A stretch of DNA of 64,000 nucleotides from Apostichopus japonicus (GCF_037975245.1 NC_092575.1:23097341-23161340), one strand, 5' to 3'; positions 14,601-26,470 are shown, counted from the stretch's first letter. Notes: generated by a model from the letters alone, not told the origin. Numbers and translations are program-made.

Positions 14601-17600
14601 AGGTGTTCAGTGTTAGGTAGATCTCCACAGTGTTAAGGAAGTGTGTACCTTTAAGGTTAGGTTAGCAATATTGTAGACCTTACATTGTTGTACTCTAATC
14701 ATAATTTCTGTATATATTGAGTTAGATATATGTTGGTATTTGTTTCTGGGCAGTGCAGTGGAAAGTTAGTACTGTACAATGTGGATCTTTGTTGTTCTTA
14801 ATCAATACATTTAGTGTTAGTGCATGCCAGCATTAAAGCAGCATAGTGAAGCAAAATGTTCTGTTACACTTTTGTCAGTTTTGTGCTAGGATATGCAGTA
14901 AATATAAGCTTTGTGCCAGGAATTTATATGAAATAAGCTGTTACTTCTACTCTTCAATAACTTCTTAAATTGTATTTTGTTTGGTCTCTTTATTTCTTGA
15001 TTGTTGCTGTAAATATTTGTGTCAGGATTTCAACACAGCTTGTTACTTTTGACATGTATAGCTGCAGGTTGGTGTCTGGTTGTGTTGGTTGTGTGTTAAT
15101 AGCTAGTTCAACTGTTGGTTATTATCATAACTTCTTTACAGTAGATTCCTGATGGTTCAGAGGGTTTGTAGAAGTAGAGTCTCATCATAATACACCTACA
15201 TTAAAGTACTGTAGTGTACCTGGTTGTGGTCTGGTGAGTTAGAGTAGTCATGTCAGGGCATATTCTGATGTATTTGTATTTTGGATGTCATTTAACCATT
15301 ACCTTGTTAAGCTTAATTGTTATTAATGGGGTTGCTATTTGGTTCTCATCATTTAAGCATTACCTTAAAGCAGTATGCAGTACAGATACAAAATAATGTG
15401 TACAGAGAATTTCATGTGAACAAATGCAAGTAAAATGAATGGATAACCGGCTTGTATTCAAAGATAATTCTGGTGATGAATAATGATTAAAGTAAAGGCA
15501 TAGTTATTAATTAATTTGGTATTCATCTTTGTATTCATCATAACTTGACATTCATATTAAAGGGGTATGATCAAGTTGGGTATAGGTTCTTGTATTCTTC
15601 ACTTGTGACTGTTAGGATGTGATTGAAGTGGTTCTGATCTGCTGCGTTATTTGTTATTATTTTATCATGTTTCCAATTAGTCAATTGGGTATATCATAAT
15701 TGTTGTGGACTGTCAGATCAGTTCAAAGGAAATTCAAGAGTTACACTGGTGGGGTTCTCATGCACTATGGTTGCTACTTCTTAACGTTTTAATTAGAGAG
15801 TGTTGATGGACACTAGTTAGCCGGGTTATATTGCAAGGAGGCATATATAGTATATTGTTCTATTCATGTTTCATACATCTTGTTAAATGCTGCTCCTTTA
15901 CTGCTCCATTACTGCTCCATTACAGCTCATTGTATCCTTTTGTATGCTGCATGTTCATCTAGGTTCGTGCATGCTGCCAATTTGTGGAATAGATTGCAGT
16001 TAAACAACGTTCCCTTTCATTTGCGTGGATTGTCCCCCCCCCCCAAGATCCCCTTCAGGACCCCAAATAGAACTTTACAACGATACAATATTAGCTCAAA
16101 CCATTTTATTCTTTGTGTGGGCAAGAGTTTGAATGTTTTGTGATTCACAACATATTCAACTTGTTAAGCTCTCTGATATAAACTTACCTTGAACTTGTTG
16201 GTAGACAGTCAATACTGCCACCAATTTACTCAGTCCTTTGTTAGAGCATGCTGTCATTAAATGGCTGATGTCATCAACAGAGACCTTCCCTGCTTCTCTG
16301 AGATGGTGGACAAGAGAAGAAAAGGGTACATCACTCTTAATAATGTCCTTTGACTCCTTAGCTGGAACTTCAAAGTAGTCAAGTAGCTTCTGACAGTCAT
16401 CTTTCTCAATAAATGACTCTGAGTGGATCAGGAGGCTATCAAAGGTAAAGATGTCACTCTATAACAAAAGACAACAAAAACAAAATCATATAAATATACT
16501 GGTGACTATAAGAAAAAATAGATGTACAATGTTGACGCATTAAGACAGCAACACATTCCAAGGGAAGGATATCTTTTAATATAAGTGTTGATTGTGTGAC
16601 TGTGTTTTACCCGAATTCCTCTAACAACAATCTTTTACATGTATTTCAGAATAAATTAAAAGTATTAAAAGAAAACAATTGGTTGGATTGATTTTTAAGA
16701 CTGTCCAGGTACATGCTTCTATACATGACGCTATATCAGGCAGATTGTTGTAGATTTATTCTTGGCCCCACCAACTTAAAATTATAGTTTATTGGCTAAA
16801 CATTATTCTCCAAATTTAGGTAATAAACACTACATTGTGACCTGTGTTTGTGTGGGAACTAGTTAAAGTGTCTTCTATTCTGGGCAATGTAGGTGGTCGA
16901 TAACATTAAAACAACATTAATAACCCTCTCCCTAATCCCCTTCTTACCACTCACATTTTCCTTAATTGTGTTGTTTTCATGAATTTACTGTACTATGTCA
17001 ATCATTGATGCAGTATTTTACTAACAGAAGATTCATTTATTTAATCCTACAATCTTGCAATAGAGATTTACTGAATGAGTACACACAACTAACTTAGAAG
17101 TGCACTATAGACTGGAAAGTATGTATGCTTGTAAGTTGCACAGCTAAACTACATGTGCTGCAGATCAATGCATGAATAATCAAAGTGCATATATATGCAC
17201 TGTCAAGACTTTTTAAGATTGGTGTATAAATTGCATGTGCAGCTACTGCAGTTACTGTATGAGCTATTTACAGCTTCATGACAAAGAATGCATGTGAAAC
17301 ATTCAATTAGTGAAGTTATGTGAAGTTATGTGCAGTTGTCAACTTATTATAATACTATGATAACAAAGTTTCTTGGGTTAATTAATCCCATTAGATATAA
17401 TTTACTGAGGGTGGTCTGATGATATAAAAAGGTCTATTACTGACAAGAAGACCATTGTCATTACACTGGTTAACATGTGGTATTGCATTCTCACATGGGT
17501 AGTAATTTGATCACATTAAATCCATGTGCATAGCAACAGTGGCGGCGCCAAGGGGGGTCTTTGGGGGGCTTTAGCCCCCCCCCCACTGAAGTAGTCAGCC

Positions 17601-20368
17601 CCCCATTAGCCCCCCAACTGAAATAGGCACAAAAAAAAACCTCATTGAAACAATATAGCCTACCCAAATTTTGTCAGCCATAACGCAGTGCTACAATGGT
17701 CAATGGAAATTTTGATGAATTTTGTTCTCATACAGCAATGTCGTGTGCGTTTCACAAACAGCGTGTATACAGACTAAAACAAGAGTTGTGTCAGAGAGTG
17801 CGATATAACAATTGAGCAAAGGAATTGGATCTTTCACAGCAGGTAATATTTTAGTGATACGAAAACTGTGAATTGGTATCTTCCATTCTAATTTGACTAA
17901 AAGTTACTCACAAAAAAATGCATATTTTTGGAGAAATTTTCAGGTGACAAAAGCCTCGCTAAATGCCACCATTTTGCATGTAGGCCTTTCCAGGATTGGG
18001 AAAAATTTCAACAGGGGAGGGGGGCACCCGCTCCCCTTATACCCCTCCCCCAGGACGGGGATCACTCAATCTTGTAAGCCACCCAAAAAATTGGCTTAGC
18101 CCCCCCTTAGCCTCCCCAACAAAAAGTTCCTGACGCCGCCACTGCATAGCAATTACATATATGTTACACTGTGTGCTTGGTGACAGCTACTGTAATGAAT
18201 GGGGATCTTCACTAAAGTTAATTAATCTACTACATATTAAGACAATTGGGCAGGATATTGTGTATCTTCACTTACACAAAGTGATGTCTATTGTCACAAA
18301 TTGACAGGAAGACACTAGTAATACATTACTTTCTCTGCATTTCTGACAAATTTTCACCTAAATAAACCTAAATAAACCTAAAAAAAAATTTCACCTAAAT
18401 AAACATAAACCTACATCCCAAAATAGAAGGAAGCTTGTGTCATACCATTTTATCAAGACTTGAATACTGTCAACAAATCAAGGTATTCTCACTGCAGTAT
18501 TTGCTATACATGTGCACTAGAGACAATTGAACTAATAACTATAGCCTAAATTAAGATAAAAATATTGCCCTGAATTTTTCTTGAATATTACCTCATTTCA
18601 AGGAAAATTGAACTTGTTGTGTTTTGAACAATAGTTTGTTTCTATTATTGCAACGGGCAACATGAATCCAACAGCCTAAATTTAAAAAAAAAAATTACAT
18701 ATACTTTTCCACCATTTTGATCTCCATCTTAACAAACATGTGATATTTGTGTTCACAATAAAATTCCGCATTCACTAGTATCATATTTGTTAAAATTAGC
18801 AGGTTGTATAGTCAGAAAATAAGAAAAAATATTTCCCAAATTTTGTATGTTGCTCTATTATTGCAACAGGCATCAAAAATCCAATGGCCTAAATTTAAAA
18901 AAAAAATTGCACTTACTTTTCCACCATTTTGATCTCCATCTTAACAAGCAAGTGATCTTTGTGTTCACAATAAAATTCCGCATTCACTAGTATCATATTT
19001 GTTAAAATTAGCAGGTTGTATAGTCAGAAAATAAGAACAAATATTTCCCAAATTTTGTATGTCGCTCTATTATTGCAACAGGCATAAAAAATCCAATGGC
19101 CTAAATTTTTTTTTTTAAATTGCACTTACTTTTCCACCATTTTGATCTCAATCTCAACAAAAAAGTGACATTTTTGTTAACAATAAAATTCCGCATTCAC
19201 TAGTAACAATTTTCTTTATTTTTGAATCAATTAAGACTGAGAAAATAAGGAAAACCAATTTTAATTGACAGTGCAAAACACTTTCCATGACAACCTTACC
19301 AGAATCAGCAAATCCCAAAGGAAAATTGTGCACTTATTTTTCATTAAATTTTGCAAAGTAGATCTCAAAACATCTAAGAGTGTCTTCTCGTCACTTGTTC
19401 GCATAGAATGATACCCAATTTGTTGAGCTTCAATCAAAAGGATTGCTTTAATGAAAGTGATAAATATTCCTAATTTTGACCATAGGCCTATATTTCCTTC
19501 ATCAGTACTTACTGTGTGATATTCATAGACTTCTCCAGTTGTGCTGGTAACCAAAAACAATCTGTTTATGTTATTATTGATCCTGATTCTCCAGGTATTA
19601 TCAGGAACTTTAAAAGAAGCCAAGATATGACCCCCAGAGATGGAAGAATGACCCCCAGAGATGGAAGAATGACCCCCAGATAGAGAGTAAACAACTACTT
19701 GTCTACTCCCACCTTTACCCCATAATATAAATATTAATCCTTTCTCTTCACTGACTGTTATACTACATGCACCTCTGTCCTGTGTGTTTGTATATTTCTG
19801 TTCTGTTCTTCCCTCACTATTACACATATAAGCTCTCCTATACCGGCCTGTACAGACAAACAGTTTATTATTACTAACTGTTATATCATCAGGCCAGTCT
19901 CCTTCTAATCCTTTAAAGGCGATTGTCTTCTTTATTCTCAATTCTCTCGCATCTAAGACAATCACCTCATTACTGAATCTTAAACCGACATACACTAAAC
20001 CATCTCTGGTTGTCATACAGTAGGCTCCACCGTTAAACTTCCCTTGCTTGACCAGACCGCCATTACTACTATCGTGCAATGATATCGTATCATTACAACA
20101 CGTTAAAAACAGACGATCATCCAGTAAACAAACAGACCGCCATGATGAACCAAACTCGGTAAATTCCTCAGAAAAATAGGGCTCTGGCGTCAATAATAAC
20201 GGTTTTTCCTGAGAATCAGGATTAATGTTAAACATAAACAGATCGATAAAAGAGTTCTTTTTCCCGTCGCTAGATCCAGCGACTGCCAAACGGCCAGTAT
20301 CGAGCACGTCCATGTACCGAACCTGGTAGCCATCTTGTACAGTGAATCTTGGTATCGTTGTACGTACG
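2568..20368 (-). CDS. Beta-propeller / DED-like / coiled-coil protein gene, five exons, partial
   Basis: This minus-strand gene model joins five exons: 20368-19513, 16458-16188, 7244-6025, 3179-3042 and 2652-2568. Every junction has a GT donor and AG acceptor, and the phases agree (exon 1 to 2 phase 0, 2 to 3 phase 1, 3 to 4 phase 0, 4 to 5 phase 0). The predicted order is a beta-propeller of about 285 residues, a DED-like helical domain of about 90, a long coiled coil of about 450, and a short Glu/Ser/Thr tail. From its domains I infer a scaffold or innate-immune/apoptosis-type signalling protein in the cytoplasm; no enzymatic motif is visible. The first exon starts in phase with one leftover base, so a 5' exon probably lies upstream, but none was recognised. 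The end is also open. The three-way linkage rests on splice signals and phase only, so separate genes remain possible. Confidence 0.6.
3042..3179 (-). CDS. Exon: coiled-coil continuation
   Basis: The exon is 138 bp, exactly 46 codons in phase 0, with acceptor GAAAG at 3181-3180 and donor TTG|GTTAGT at 3041. It reads ELEEAKSSLRATKDELVKSQ and then a Glu/Gln/Leu-rich helix ending NQQQL. Heptad-like spacing of Leu and Ala continues the coiled coil of the previous exon, and the junction phase matches. Confidence 0.75.
3180..6024. other. Intron with AGGTCA-rich repeat copies
   Basis: Between 3400 and 4800 are repeated phrases of about 120-150 bases built around TGACCTTTGACCTCCATGAA, followed by 'attcttgagatatcgtgtttacaag'-type text in short variants. 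Perfect TGACCTTTGACC words start at 3443, 3918, 4060, 4335, 4609 and 4744. The block ends with CA-rich sequence and a hairpin at about 5108-5134 (GGTTCCTT / AAGGAAT). From 5140 to 6024 nothing was recognised. Confidence 0.6.
6025..7244 (-). CDS. Exon: long coiled coil of 14-residue repeats
   Basis: The exon is 1,220 bp, with acceptor TTTCAG at 7247-7245 and donor GAG|GTTAG at 6024. It encodes 406 residues dominated by about 26 tandem copies of a 14-residue unit close to LKTTEEERQQLTGR. Fourteen residues are exactly two heptads, so the repeat keeps a continuous coiled-coil register. Unit variants alternate in larger blocks (LTGR, LKDT, FKER, VTER endings), indicating higher-order duplication. 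Such proteins are often labelled viral A-type inclusion-like or myosin-like by similarity searches, which reflects composition only. The open frame on the opposite strand (6062-7213) is a shadow of the repeat. Confidence 0.85.
7566..10530. repeat. Composite AGGTCA-rich repeat block, copy 1
   Basis: The block begins with CAAGAGCCCAAGGGCACTGT and ends with (CA)n plus the hairpin GGTTCCTT..AAGGAACC. The same beginning and end recur in the next block. Inside, paragraphs of about 400 bp repeat. The phrase GGTCACCAGAGGTCAAATTG is found at 8682, 9080 and 10032. Words TGACC/GGTCA are extremely frequent. No coding potential was seen. Confidence 0.85.
10531..13303. repeat. Composite AGGTCA-rich repeat block, copy 2
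   Basis: A direct, head-to-tail partner of the preceding block, with the same first words and the same (CA)n-plus-hairpin end (13278-13303). The internal phrase GGTCACCAGAGGTCAAATTG occurs at 11347, 11747, 12146 and 12804, giving a local period of about 399-400 bp. Copy-specific indels show it is not a recent perfect duplication. Confidence 0.85.
13521..15060. repeat. Diverged tandem duplication in intron, about 0.8 kb units
   Basis: The first unit starts near 13525 (CAGAGTGCCTCCAG) and the second near 14407 with the same words. They share ordered phrases such as GTTTAGTTCTGGGGTTTATG, TATAGAAAGGTTAAAGAGTC and TGTGGCTATGCATTCAAAAT, and both end around 'cttctttaattgcattttg'-like text. Indels separate them. 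No reading frame is conserved. Confidence 0.75.
15061..16187. other. Intron, nothing recognised
   Basis: AT-rich intronic sequence with a poly-C run at about 16034-16044. Short ORFs show no domain and no splice context. I see no gene or repeat family here. Confidence 0.4.
16188..16458 (-). CDS. Exon: death-effector-domain-like helical bundle
   Basis: The exon is 271 bp, with acceptor TTATAG at 16460-16459 and donor AAG|GTAAGT at 16187. The 90 codons have no stop. The peptide begins SDIFTFDSLLIHSESFIEKD and contains DYFEVPAKESKDIIKS, FSSLVHHLREAGKVS and a C-terminal GLSKLVAVLTVYQQVQ. The spacing of hydrophobic positions, the acidic second helix and the final leucine-rich helix resemble death-effector domains, in which a charged surface and an RxDL motif mediate homotypic binding. 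Here the RxDL position reads KGLSKL, so the canonical motif is not conserved. The assignment is by pattern only. It was absent from the long-ORF list because the exon is short. Confidence 0.6.
17537..18144. mobile_element. hAT-type MITE with 8-bp target duplication
   Basis: The element is 608 bp. Left end CAGTGGCGGCGCCAAGG and right end CCTGACGCCGCCACTG form inverted repeats of about 16 bp with two mismatches. It is flanked by a perfect 8-bp direct repeat, CATAGCAA, at 17529-17536 and 18145-18152. An 8-bp target duplication and CAG..CTG ends are typical of the hAT superfamily. Poly-G and poly-C stretches lie just inside both ends. It encodes no transposase, so it is non-autonomous. It sits in the intron between the propeller and DED-like exons. 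Confidence 0.85.
18641..19210. repeat. About 212-bp tandem repeat, 2.7 copies
   Basis: Copies begin TCTATTATTGCAAC at 18641, 18854 and 19066 (period 213 and 212). Shared text includes CTTTTCCACCATTTTGATCT and AATAAAATTCCGCATTCACT. It lies in the intron just 3' of the propeller exon donor. It is non-coding. Confidence 0.85.
19513..20368 (-). CDS. Exon: beta-propeller (NHL/TRIM-tail-like) domain
   Basis: The frame is open for 285 codons after an acceptor preceded by a C/A-rich tract (AG at 20370-20369) and ends at a near-perfect donor, ACA|GTAAGT, at 19512. The protein shows repeated blade-like blocks of the type hydrophobic-strand, DG or NN turn, strand. Examples are LLDDRLFLTCCNDTISLHD, TRDGLVYVGL and VSNNKLFVCTG. 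The layout resembles the C-terminal propellers of invertebrate TRIM-like proteins, but no RING or B-box exon was found upstream. An in-frame ATG at 20313 could serve as start, but the reading frame continues upstream (VRTTIPRFTVQDGYQVRY) in propeller-like sequence, so I favour an internal exon. Near residue 230 is an SGGHSSI tandem repeat. Confidence 0.7.
19628..19690 (-). repeat. In-frame 21-bp coding repeat (SGGHSSI)
   Basis: Within the propeller exon, the plus-strand phrase TGACCCCCAGAGATGGAAGAA occurs twice in tandem, followed by a partial third copy. Translated on the minus strand it gives SGGHSSI, SGGHSSI, SGGHI. The length is a multiple of three, so copy-number change would keep the frame. 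It would sit in a loop between blades. Confidence 0.8.
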
Positions 20369-23300
20369 CTGTGTGTGTGGAAGGCAAAAAGTGAAAAGTA
20401 AGGTCAAGGTTGGAAGCTTGTATCCGTGGTAACGAAGAATTTAGAGTGATTTTTGATCGACGGAATGTTGATGAACAGCGCCCAGACTTCGAAGTCGCTA
20501 GGCCTTATGAGGGGTACTGAATCCTTAAAAATCTATTGATAATTAATACAATGGAAATATAAAGTCGTGAAACACAATGGCAGTTGTCCAGAGCAATAAA
20601 CCGACATAGTAATCTTCGAAAACGTGACGTTCAATGCCTAATGTTAATGATAAGGATACTGGCCTATAGTACAATGACTTACAAAGTTACAACAGTTTAG
20701 ACCAAAATTCTCGCGCATAAGCGTGAAGGAAGTACATGGCGCCACATGGATGTATAATTGGCAAGCGGAGTAAAATGTGCTTGAAATTGCAAAAATTGAC
20801 CGAACAAAATATTCATATTATAAGTATCCTATTAAAGTCGAAATGAAACTCAGAATGAAGAACAATGCAAAGCAATTACTGTGTGTACCGATATGAAAAT
20901 ATTCCTTTAACAATATAACAACACCGACAATAGGCCTAATTATTGTTAAAGGCAGCAGTTTCAGTCAAATTTATGAAATTGCATAGGTATTAGTTAGTTT
21001 GCTTGACTAGGATTTATTTATCTTCAATATTCATCGTTATCGTATATATGTACTTATGTAATTTTCTAATGCAACAGGTGCTGTGTGTTGACCACATGCA
21101 TTACATTCATATTAATTTGTGTTAAGGCCAAAATATGTGAGACAATTAGACACCCATAAGTTGTAGCTGGTAGAGCTATTCAAGAAAGCTAACTTTATCA
21201 AGGGCTCCGCTAATGAACAAATGATGGCGCTATTAAAGAAAATCAACTTGGTGTAAAGTTTTCACGGGTTAACTTCAGACAGAAGTTTAGTTTTGAGTTC
21301 TAAGACATATTATAGTCTCTATAGCTACATATGTGTCAAAGATATTTACCAACAGAATATGCTTAAACCCTGGAATGCTCACTTAAGGGTACAGAGATCG
21401 ATGACGCCGGTGCCTCATACTGCAATGCTAAATCTTAATGTTAGTTCGCTGTTTTAAACTTCTAAATACTCCACCAAAACATGTTCTTTTATCTCTATAA
21501 AATTTGTATTTTATCCAGGGGCGATTGACCCGATGCTGTGCATCCGAGGGGATACGTTCCTCCTGTTTTGTAACATAATCGTTATCATTAAGACGTGCCC
21601 CGTTTCATATGAGAAAAGCACATCTTGGACAAATACCGGTACCTTACTTTGTCATTTTGTGGTTTTTAAAAAATGTCCTTTTGTTGAGACATTTAAGAAA
21701 AGTTTAATCATTAAGTGCCCTTTTGATGATAAATTAAAGTAATCAATCGTAAGGTGCTGTTTCGTAGTCATATTAAAATAATGAAATTTGTGGCACAGAA
21801 TGCAGAGAGGATCCATTTGATCCGCGACTTAAGATGGCTTCGTTCTTTACCTCCTCAATGCAACGACCCCGTGATATCCTCCCCCCCCCCACCCACCTCC
21901 TCGACACTGATCCCCCCCCCCCATTTCAGGAGTTATCTCGGGAACGAACATTTCATTTATGCAAGACTTCTTTTTACGAAAGATTTTCATAATACAACAT
22001 TGCTTGTATATTTTTAGGTGATTGTTAAGTAAACAAATAATCAATACTTTTTTTTTATATATCTGTCATGTATAATTGCCAAGAATATACATATTTGGAT
22101 ATTTTGTAAAAGAAATAATGACACTTACGAGGTTTTCGTGGTGGCCATTTTCACATGTGCTTAATAAGTTCTACGAGAATTATATTAATGCAGCGGGAGT
22201 CCTGGTCTGCGAATAAATTTAGAAAATATTTTAAGATACAAATGTGACTTTCCCCCAAAAAAAATTCTTATCGAGGAATATCCCAATAAATACAGAAATA
22301 AACAGAACGGAAAGAGGATCTTTTTGGGTGAATGCTGCGGCCTCATTTGATGTTTAATAAGCACCCTTGAATTAATATGATGGATGAAAGTATGTTTCTG
22401 GTCATCCCCGATTGTAAAAACACACTGTGTACGATCAATCTGGAATTACGTTACAGTTTTATTTAATTATTCTGGATTGCGAAAAGTACGACGAAATCGT
22501 GAGAAAACAGTTGGAATTTCGAGAAAATTATAAATTCACATATACGATGGTCAAAGGTGGAGATTTTCTTCAAAGACATTTAATGTTTTATTCAAAATGT
22601 CCCGTACAGGCCTGTTGTTCAATTTTTTCTTTATTTCCCTACACTGCAGTGCTGTTAATAGAAATTCATGAATGTTTTATTTTTACTTACAATTACATAC
22701 GTCTGTGTTAGACAGGTGTAGGTGAGGAACAGCTAGTATTCTTCGAAAGGTCTTGAATATATACTTGTTCTTGATATAATTCGATCCGTTTTTTTTATGC
22801 TGAGTCACTGGCAGGTCAACGAAGCGTGCTGTGATAACACAAATTTCAAACAGAGGGCTCTTTGAGATAATTGAAAATTAAAAAGAAATGCTGTGACTTT
22901 GATCAGAGGATGAAGCAAATTCTCAACTGAATATAAGATAATAAACACTGAAGCGTTGAGCACAAAAGAGGTAGTGGATGGATAACTACTATAGTAAGAG
23001 AGGACGGCAGGCTTGATCTGAGCTGGTGTCTAGCAAAGGAATAAAATAAAAAATTACGCCCACTAACCCTTGACCTCTTAGATATAAACCATATCGCGTG
23101 ATTTTTAAGTCAATATTGAATTTAAAGCAGTTCGGTGAGATTTACCTTTTTGTTATACTGAACCTATTTGAGTGTTATATTGAATTTATGATGTACTTAA
23201 TTAAAAACATCGAACTTCAAAAAGGGGAGGGAGAGGAGGGGAGAGGAGGGGATGGGGGGAGGGAGAGGAGGGAAGGGATGGGGGGAGGGAGAGGAGAGGA

Positions 23301-24960
23301 GAGGAGGGAGAGGGTGGGTTGGCGTAACATCAATACAGATGATCTGTCTGTAAAGTCTACAGATCATCGAGATAATCACATAGCCTGAGATATTTCCCTT
23401 CCTCTCCCTCAATCTGTCTTTCATTGAGCAAGTGGGTCACTAGTATTTGTCGTCTAAGAAGTCCAAAATAAGTCATTAAAACACGCATGATTTTAATGCG
23501 TTTTTCATATATATTTACGGCCGACTTGTGTGGTCAACAGTCCTATATCTATAGTCTTATCTGATAACGGAATATTGGGAAATCCTAAATGGTTTCCCGT
23601 TAATATTCAAAATAGAAACCTGACAAAAATAAGGAGATGAAGTGTTTCACATCAGGGTATATTAGGTCTCTTGGATAAGTTGGGGAGGGAGTAAGGTTGG
23701 GGAGTTCAGACGGGAGTAAACACAGTGGATGCAAATATGTTCAAAAATTGGTTCATTGTATGTGTCAGTGTAAATGCAGGCGAAAGATGCCGAGCTTCCT
23801 TTATGAACTTCGTTCTTCTATGAGTCAGCCTTAACTTCCATTCCCATTGGAACACAATGTCTGTCGTCCTCTAAATAATATTAACATGGTAAGCCCTGTG
23901 CAGAGTATACCGGGTTTTAAGATAAACCTTAAATATATGCGTTCTACTGCTTTAATACTTAATTCCAACTGTTCCTAGACAACACTGACGTTATCTAGCA
24001 CTTTGGACTAGCCATGCACTAACGTAGTCTTGTTTTAGCACGAGCTTGTTGCTTTATTCAAACACTTCAAGTCCAACAGTCCATGTACGTCACCAAGAAT
24101 GATAACAAATTCGATAACCCTGTCTTCTTCATTTCGTAGAAATATGAAAACAGTCGTTTTTATTATTTTTTAGGATACTGTTTCGAGCTTACAACAGCAG
24201 AAGGTGAGGAGGAAGACGGAGATGTGGATGAAAAGAGGGTGTGAAGTGGTTCCTCATTTGATTCGGGTAATTTCCATCTACTTATCGGTTACAACGTGTC
24301 CAAGAAGCTATAGCTGTGACGCGGAGAGCCTACAAAATATGATTTTGTGTTCAGAGTTCGTTATTTGTGCTCAGTTAAATATATGGAAAGTAAATATTTG
24401 AGTTCTTGGGTAATGATGATGATACTTATAACCTATATGACTACAAGTTTATTGCCTTCACACTGCTGTTCCAATGCACCATGTTAATTACAATACCCTA
24501 TACACATGGTACCGTTAATGGAAAGGTCACAACGAACTTTCCTCATCTTGTATCTATAGCAAGGCCCTACACACGCTGTGCGTGTACAAATAAACACACC
24601 GGGATAAGGGTTAACAGTGGCGTATATTTCTTTTTGACATTAGGGGCCAGTGGTGATCCACAGATATTGAGATGAGGATGGCGAACCACGAGCAAAGTGC
24701 GATCGCCAAACGATCGCCGGGCAAGGGGTACGAGAGGAGGGGTGTCCCCTTCCCCTCCAGAAATTGTTGACAATTGAGATATATTGAATAATGCAAAATG
24801 GTGCAACTTGCAGATGATTGTTTACACTTTTTCGTCACGTAGACCACACAAAATGTTCCTATTTGAGATGTGAACATGAAAATATCTAACTTTGTAACAA
24901 TTCAACATTAAAGTTAGCCTCTTCAGCATGTCCAATAATTGGGTGAGACTAGGTAATTGT
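20369..24960. other. Long stretch without recognised gene
   Basis: No exon was recognised on either strand, and no RING or B-box exon for the propeller gene was found. The stretch contains poly-C/poly-G patches (21884-21922), a purine-rich tract at 23221-23318 and a partial inverted-repeat element end (CAGTGGCGTA, about 24615) followed by C-rich text near 24750. The ORFs here (for example 22427-22711) have no recognisable domain or codon signal. Confidence 0.4.
23221..23318 (+). repeat. Polypurine (GGGA/GGA)n tract
   Basis: Almost 100 bases consist only of G and A apart from rare T, with GGGGAGGGAGAGGAGG-type units repeated. Such tracts can form triplex (H-DNA) or G-quadruplex structures. 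It is not coding; the ORFs crossing it on both strands reflect composition. Confidence 0.85.
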
Positions 24961-24964
24961 TGGG

Positions 24965-25140
24965 GGGTTACGTATGAGTAGAGTGAGTAGTGATGAATAG
25001 TGAGTGAGAGATATAGGTTAGTGAGAGTGTAGAGTGAGTGATAGTGAGTGAGTAGTAGTATGAGTAGTATAGTAGTCGATGAGTGAGTGAGAGAGTAGGA
25101 TAGTGAGTGAGTATTAGTATAGTATAGTTGGACATAGGAC
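24965..25140 (+). repeat. Degenerate (GAGT)n simple repeat
   Basis: Imperfect GAGTGAGTGA / GTGAGTAGT repetition leads directly into the first (TA)n array. Confidence 0.75.
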
Positions 25141-25142
25141 AT

Positions 25143-25144
<2 letters not shown>

Positions 25145-25220
<76 letters not shown>
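25145..25220. repeat. (TA)n microsatellite
   Basis: Pure TA dinucleotide run. ORFs of alternating Tyr-Ile crossing it are artefacts. Confidence 0.95.

Positions 25221-25744
<524 letters not shown>

Positions 25745-25780
<36 letters not shown>
25745..25780. repeat. (TA)n microsatellite, short
   Basis: A 36-bp TA run separates 150-bp units B and C. Confidence 0.95.
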
Positions 25781-26037
<257 letters not shown>

Positions 26038-26219
26038 AGATGCGAAACATCCAGTCGAGGCCTTGGTGTCTTCAATCTATATCTCTATCGTAACAACAGT
26101 ACTTTTTAACGTATTTAACAACAGCCTTTTGACGATATTTATTATAAATTGATATAAAAATCATAAACATACTCTTCACATTTTAGGGGTGTGTGAACTG
26201 GCTGACTTAATGACATAAA

Positions 26220-26470
26220 CCTGGTCGTCTCAATTTACACTAAGATAACATAAGTACCAATGAAGGCCTTGTGATATACTCCCGATGCTACATGTATTAA
26301 GTTAACCCTTTGTCAGATCGAAGTTGTGTACGAATTTCATATACACAGAACGCCACTATAACAGACATTTACGGTATGTGTTATATTAATTGCTTACGTG
26401 TGGATGATAACCATCTTGATATTTATCTTCTCTATGTCAGGAAATGTGTGATCTGATTGGAGCCCGGCTA
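26220..26470. repeat. Dispersed repeat related to 150-360
   Basis: The two regions share ordered text: GTTAACCCTTTGTCAG (here) and TTTAACCCTCTGTCAG (left copy), AATTGCT..GTTTGGATGAT/GTGTGGATGAT, and AAAATGCTTGATC/AAATGTGTGATC. They are diverged copies, in the same orientation, of one family. Confidence 0.65.

Noticed and set aside
22427-22711. 94-codon plus-strand ORF
   Set aside because: No domain or family resemblance. The composition matches the AT-rich surroundings.
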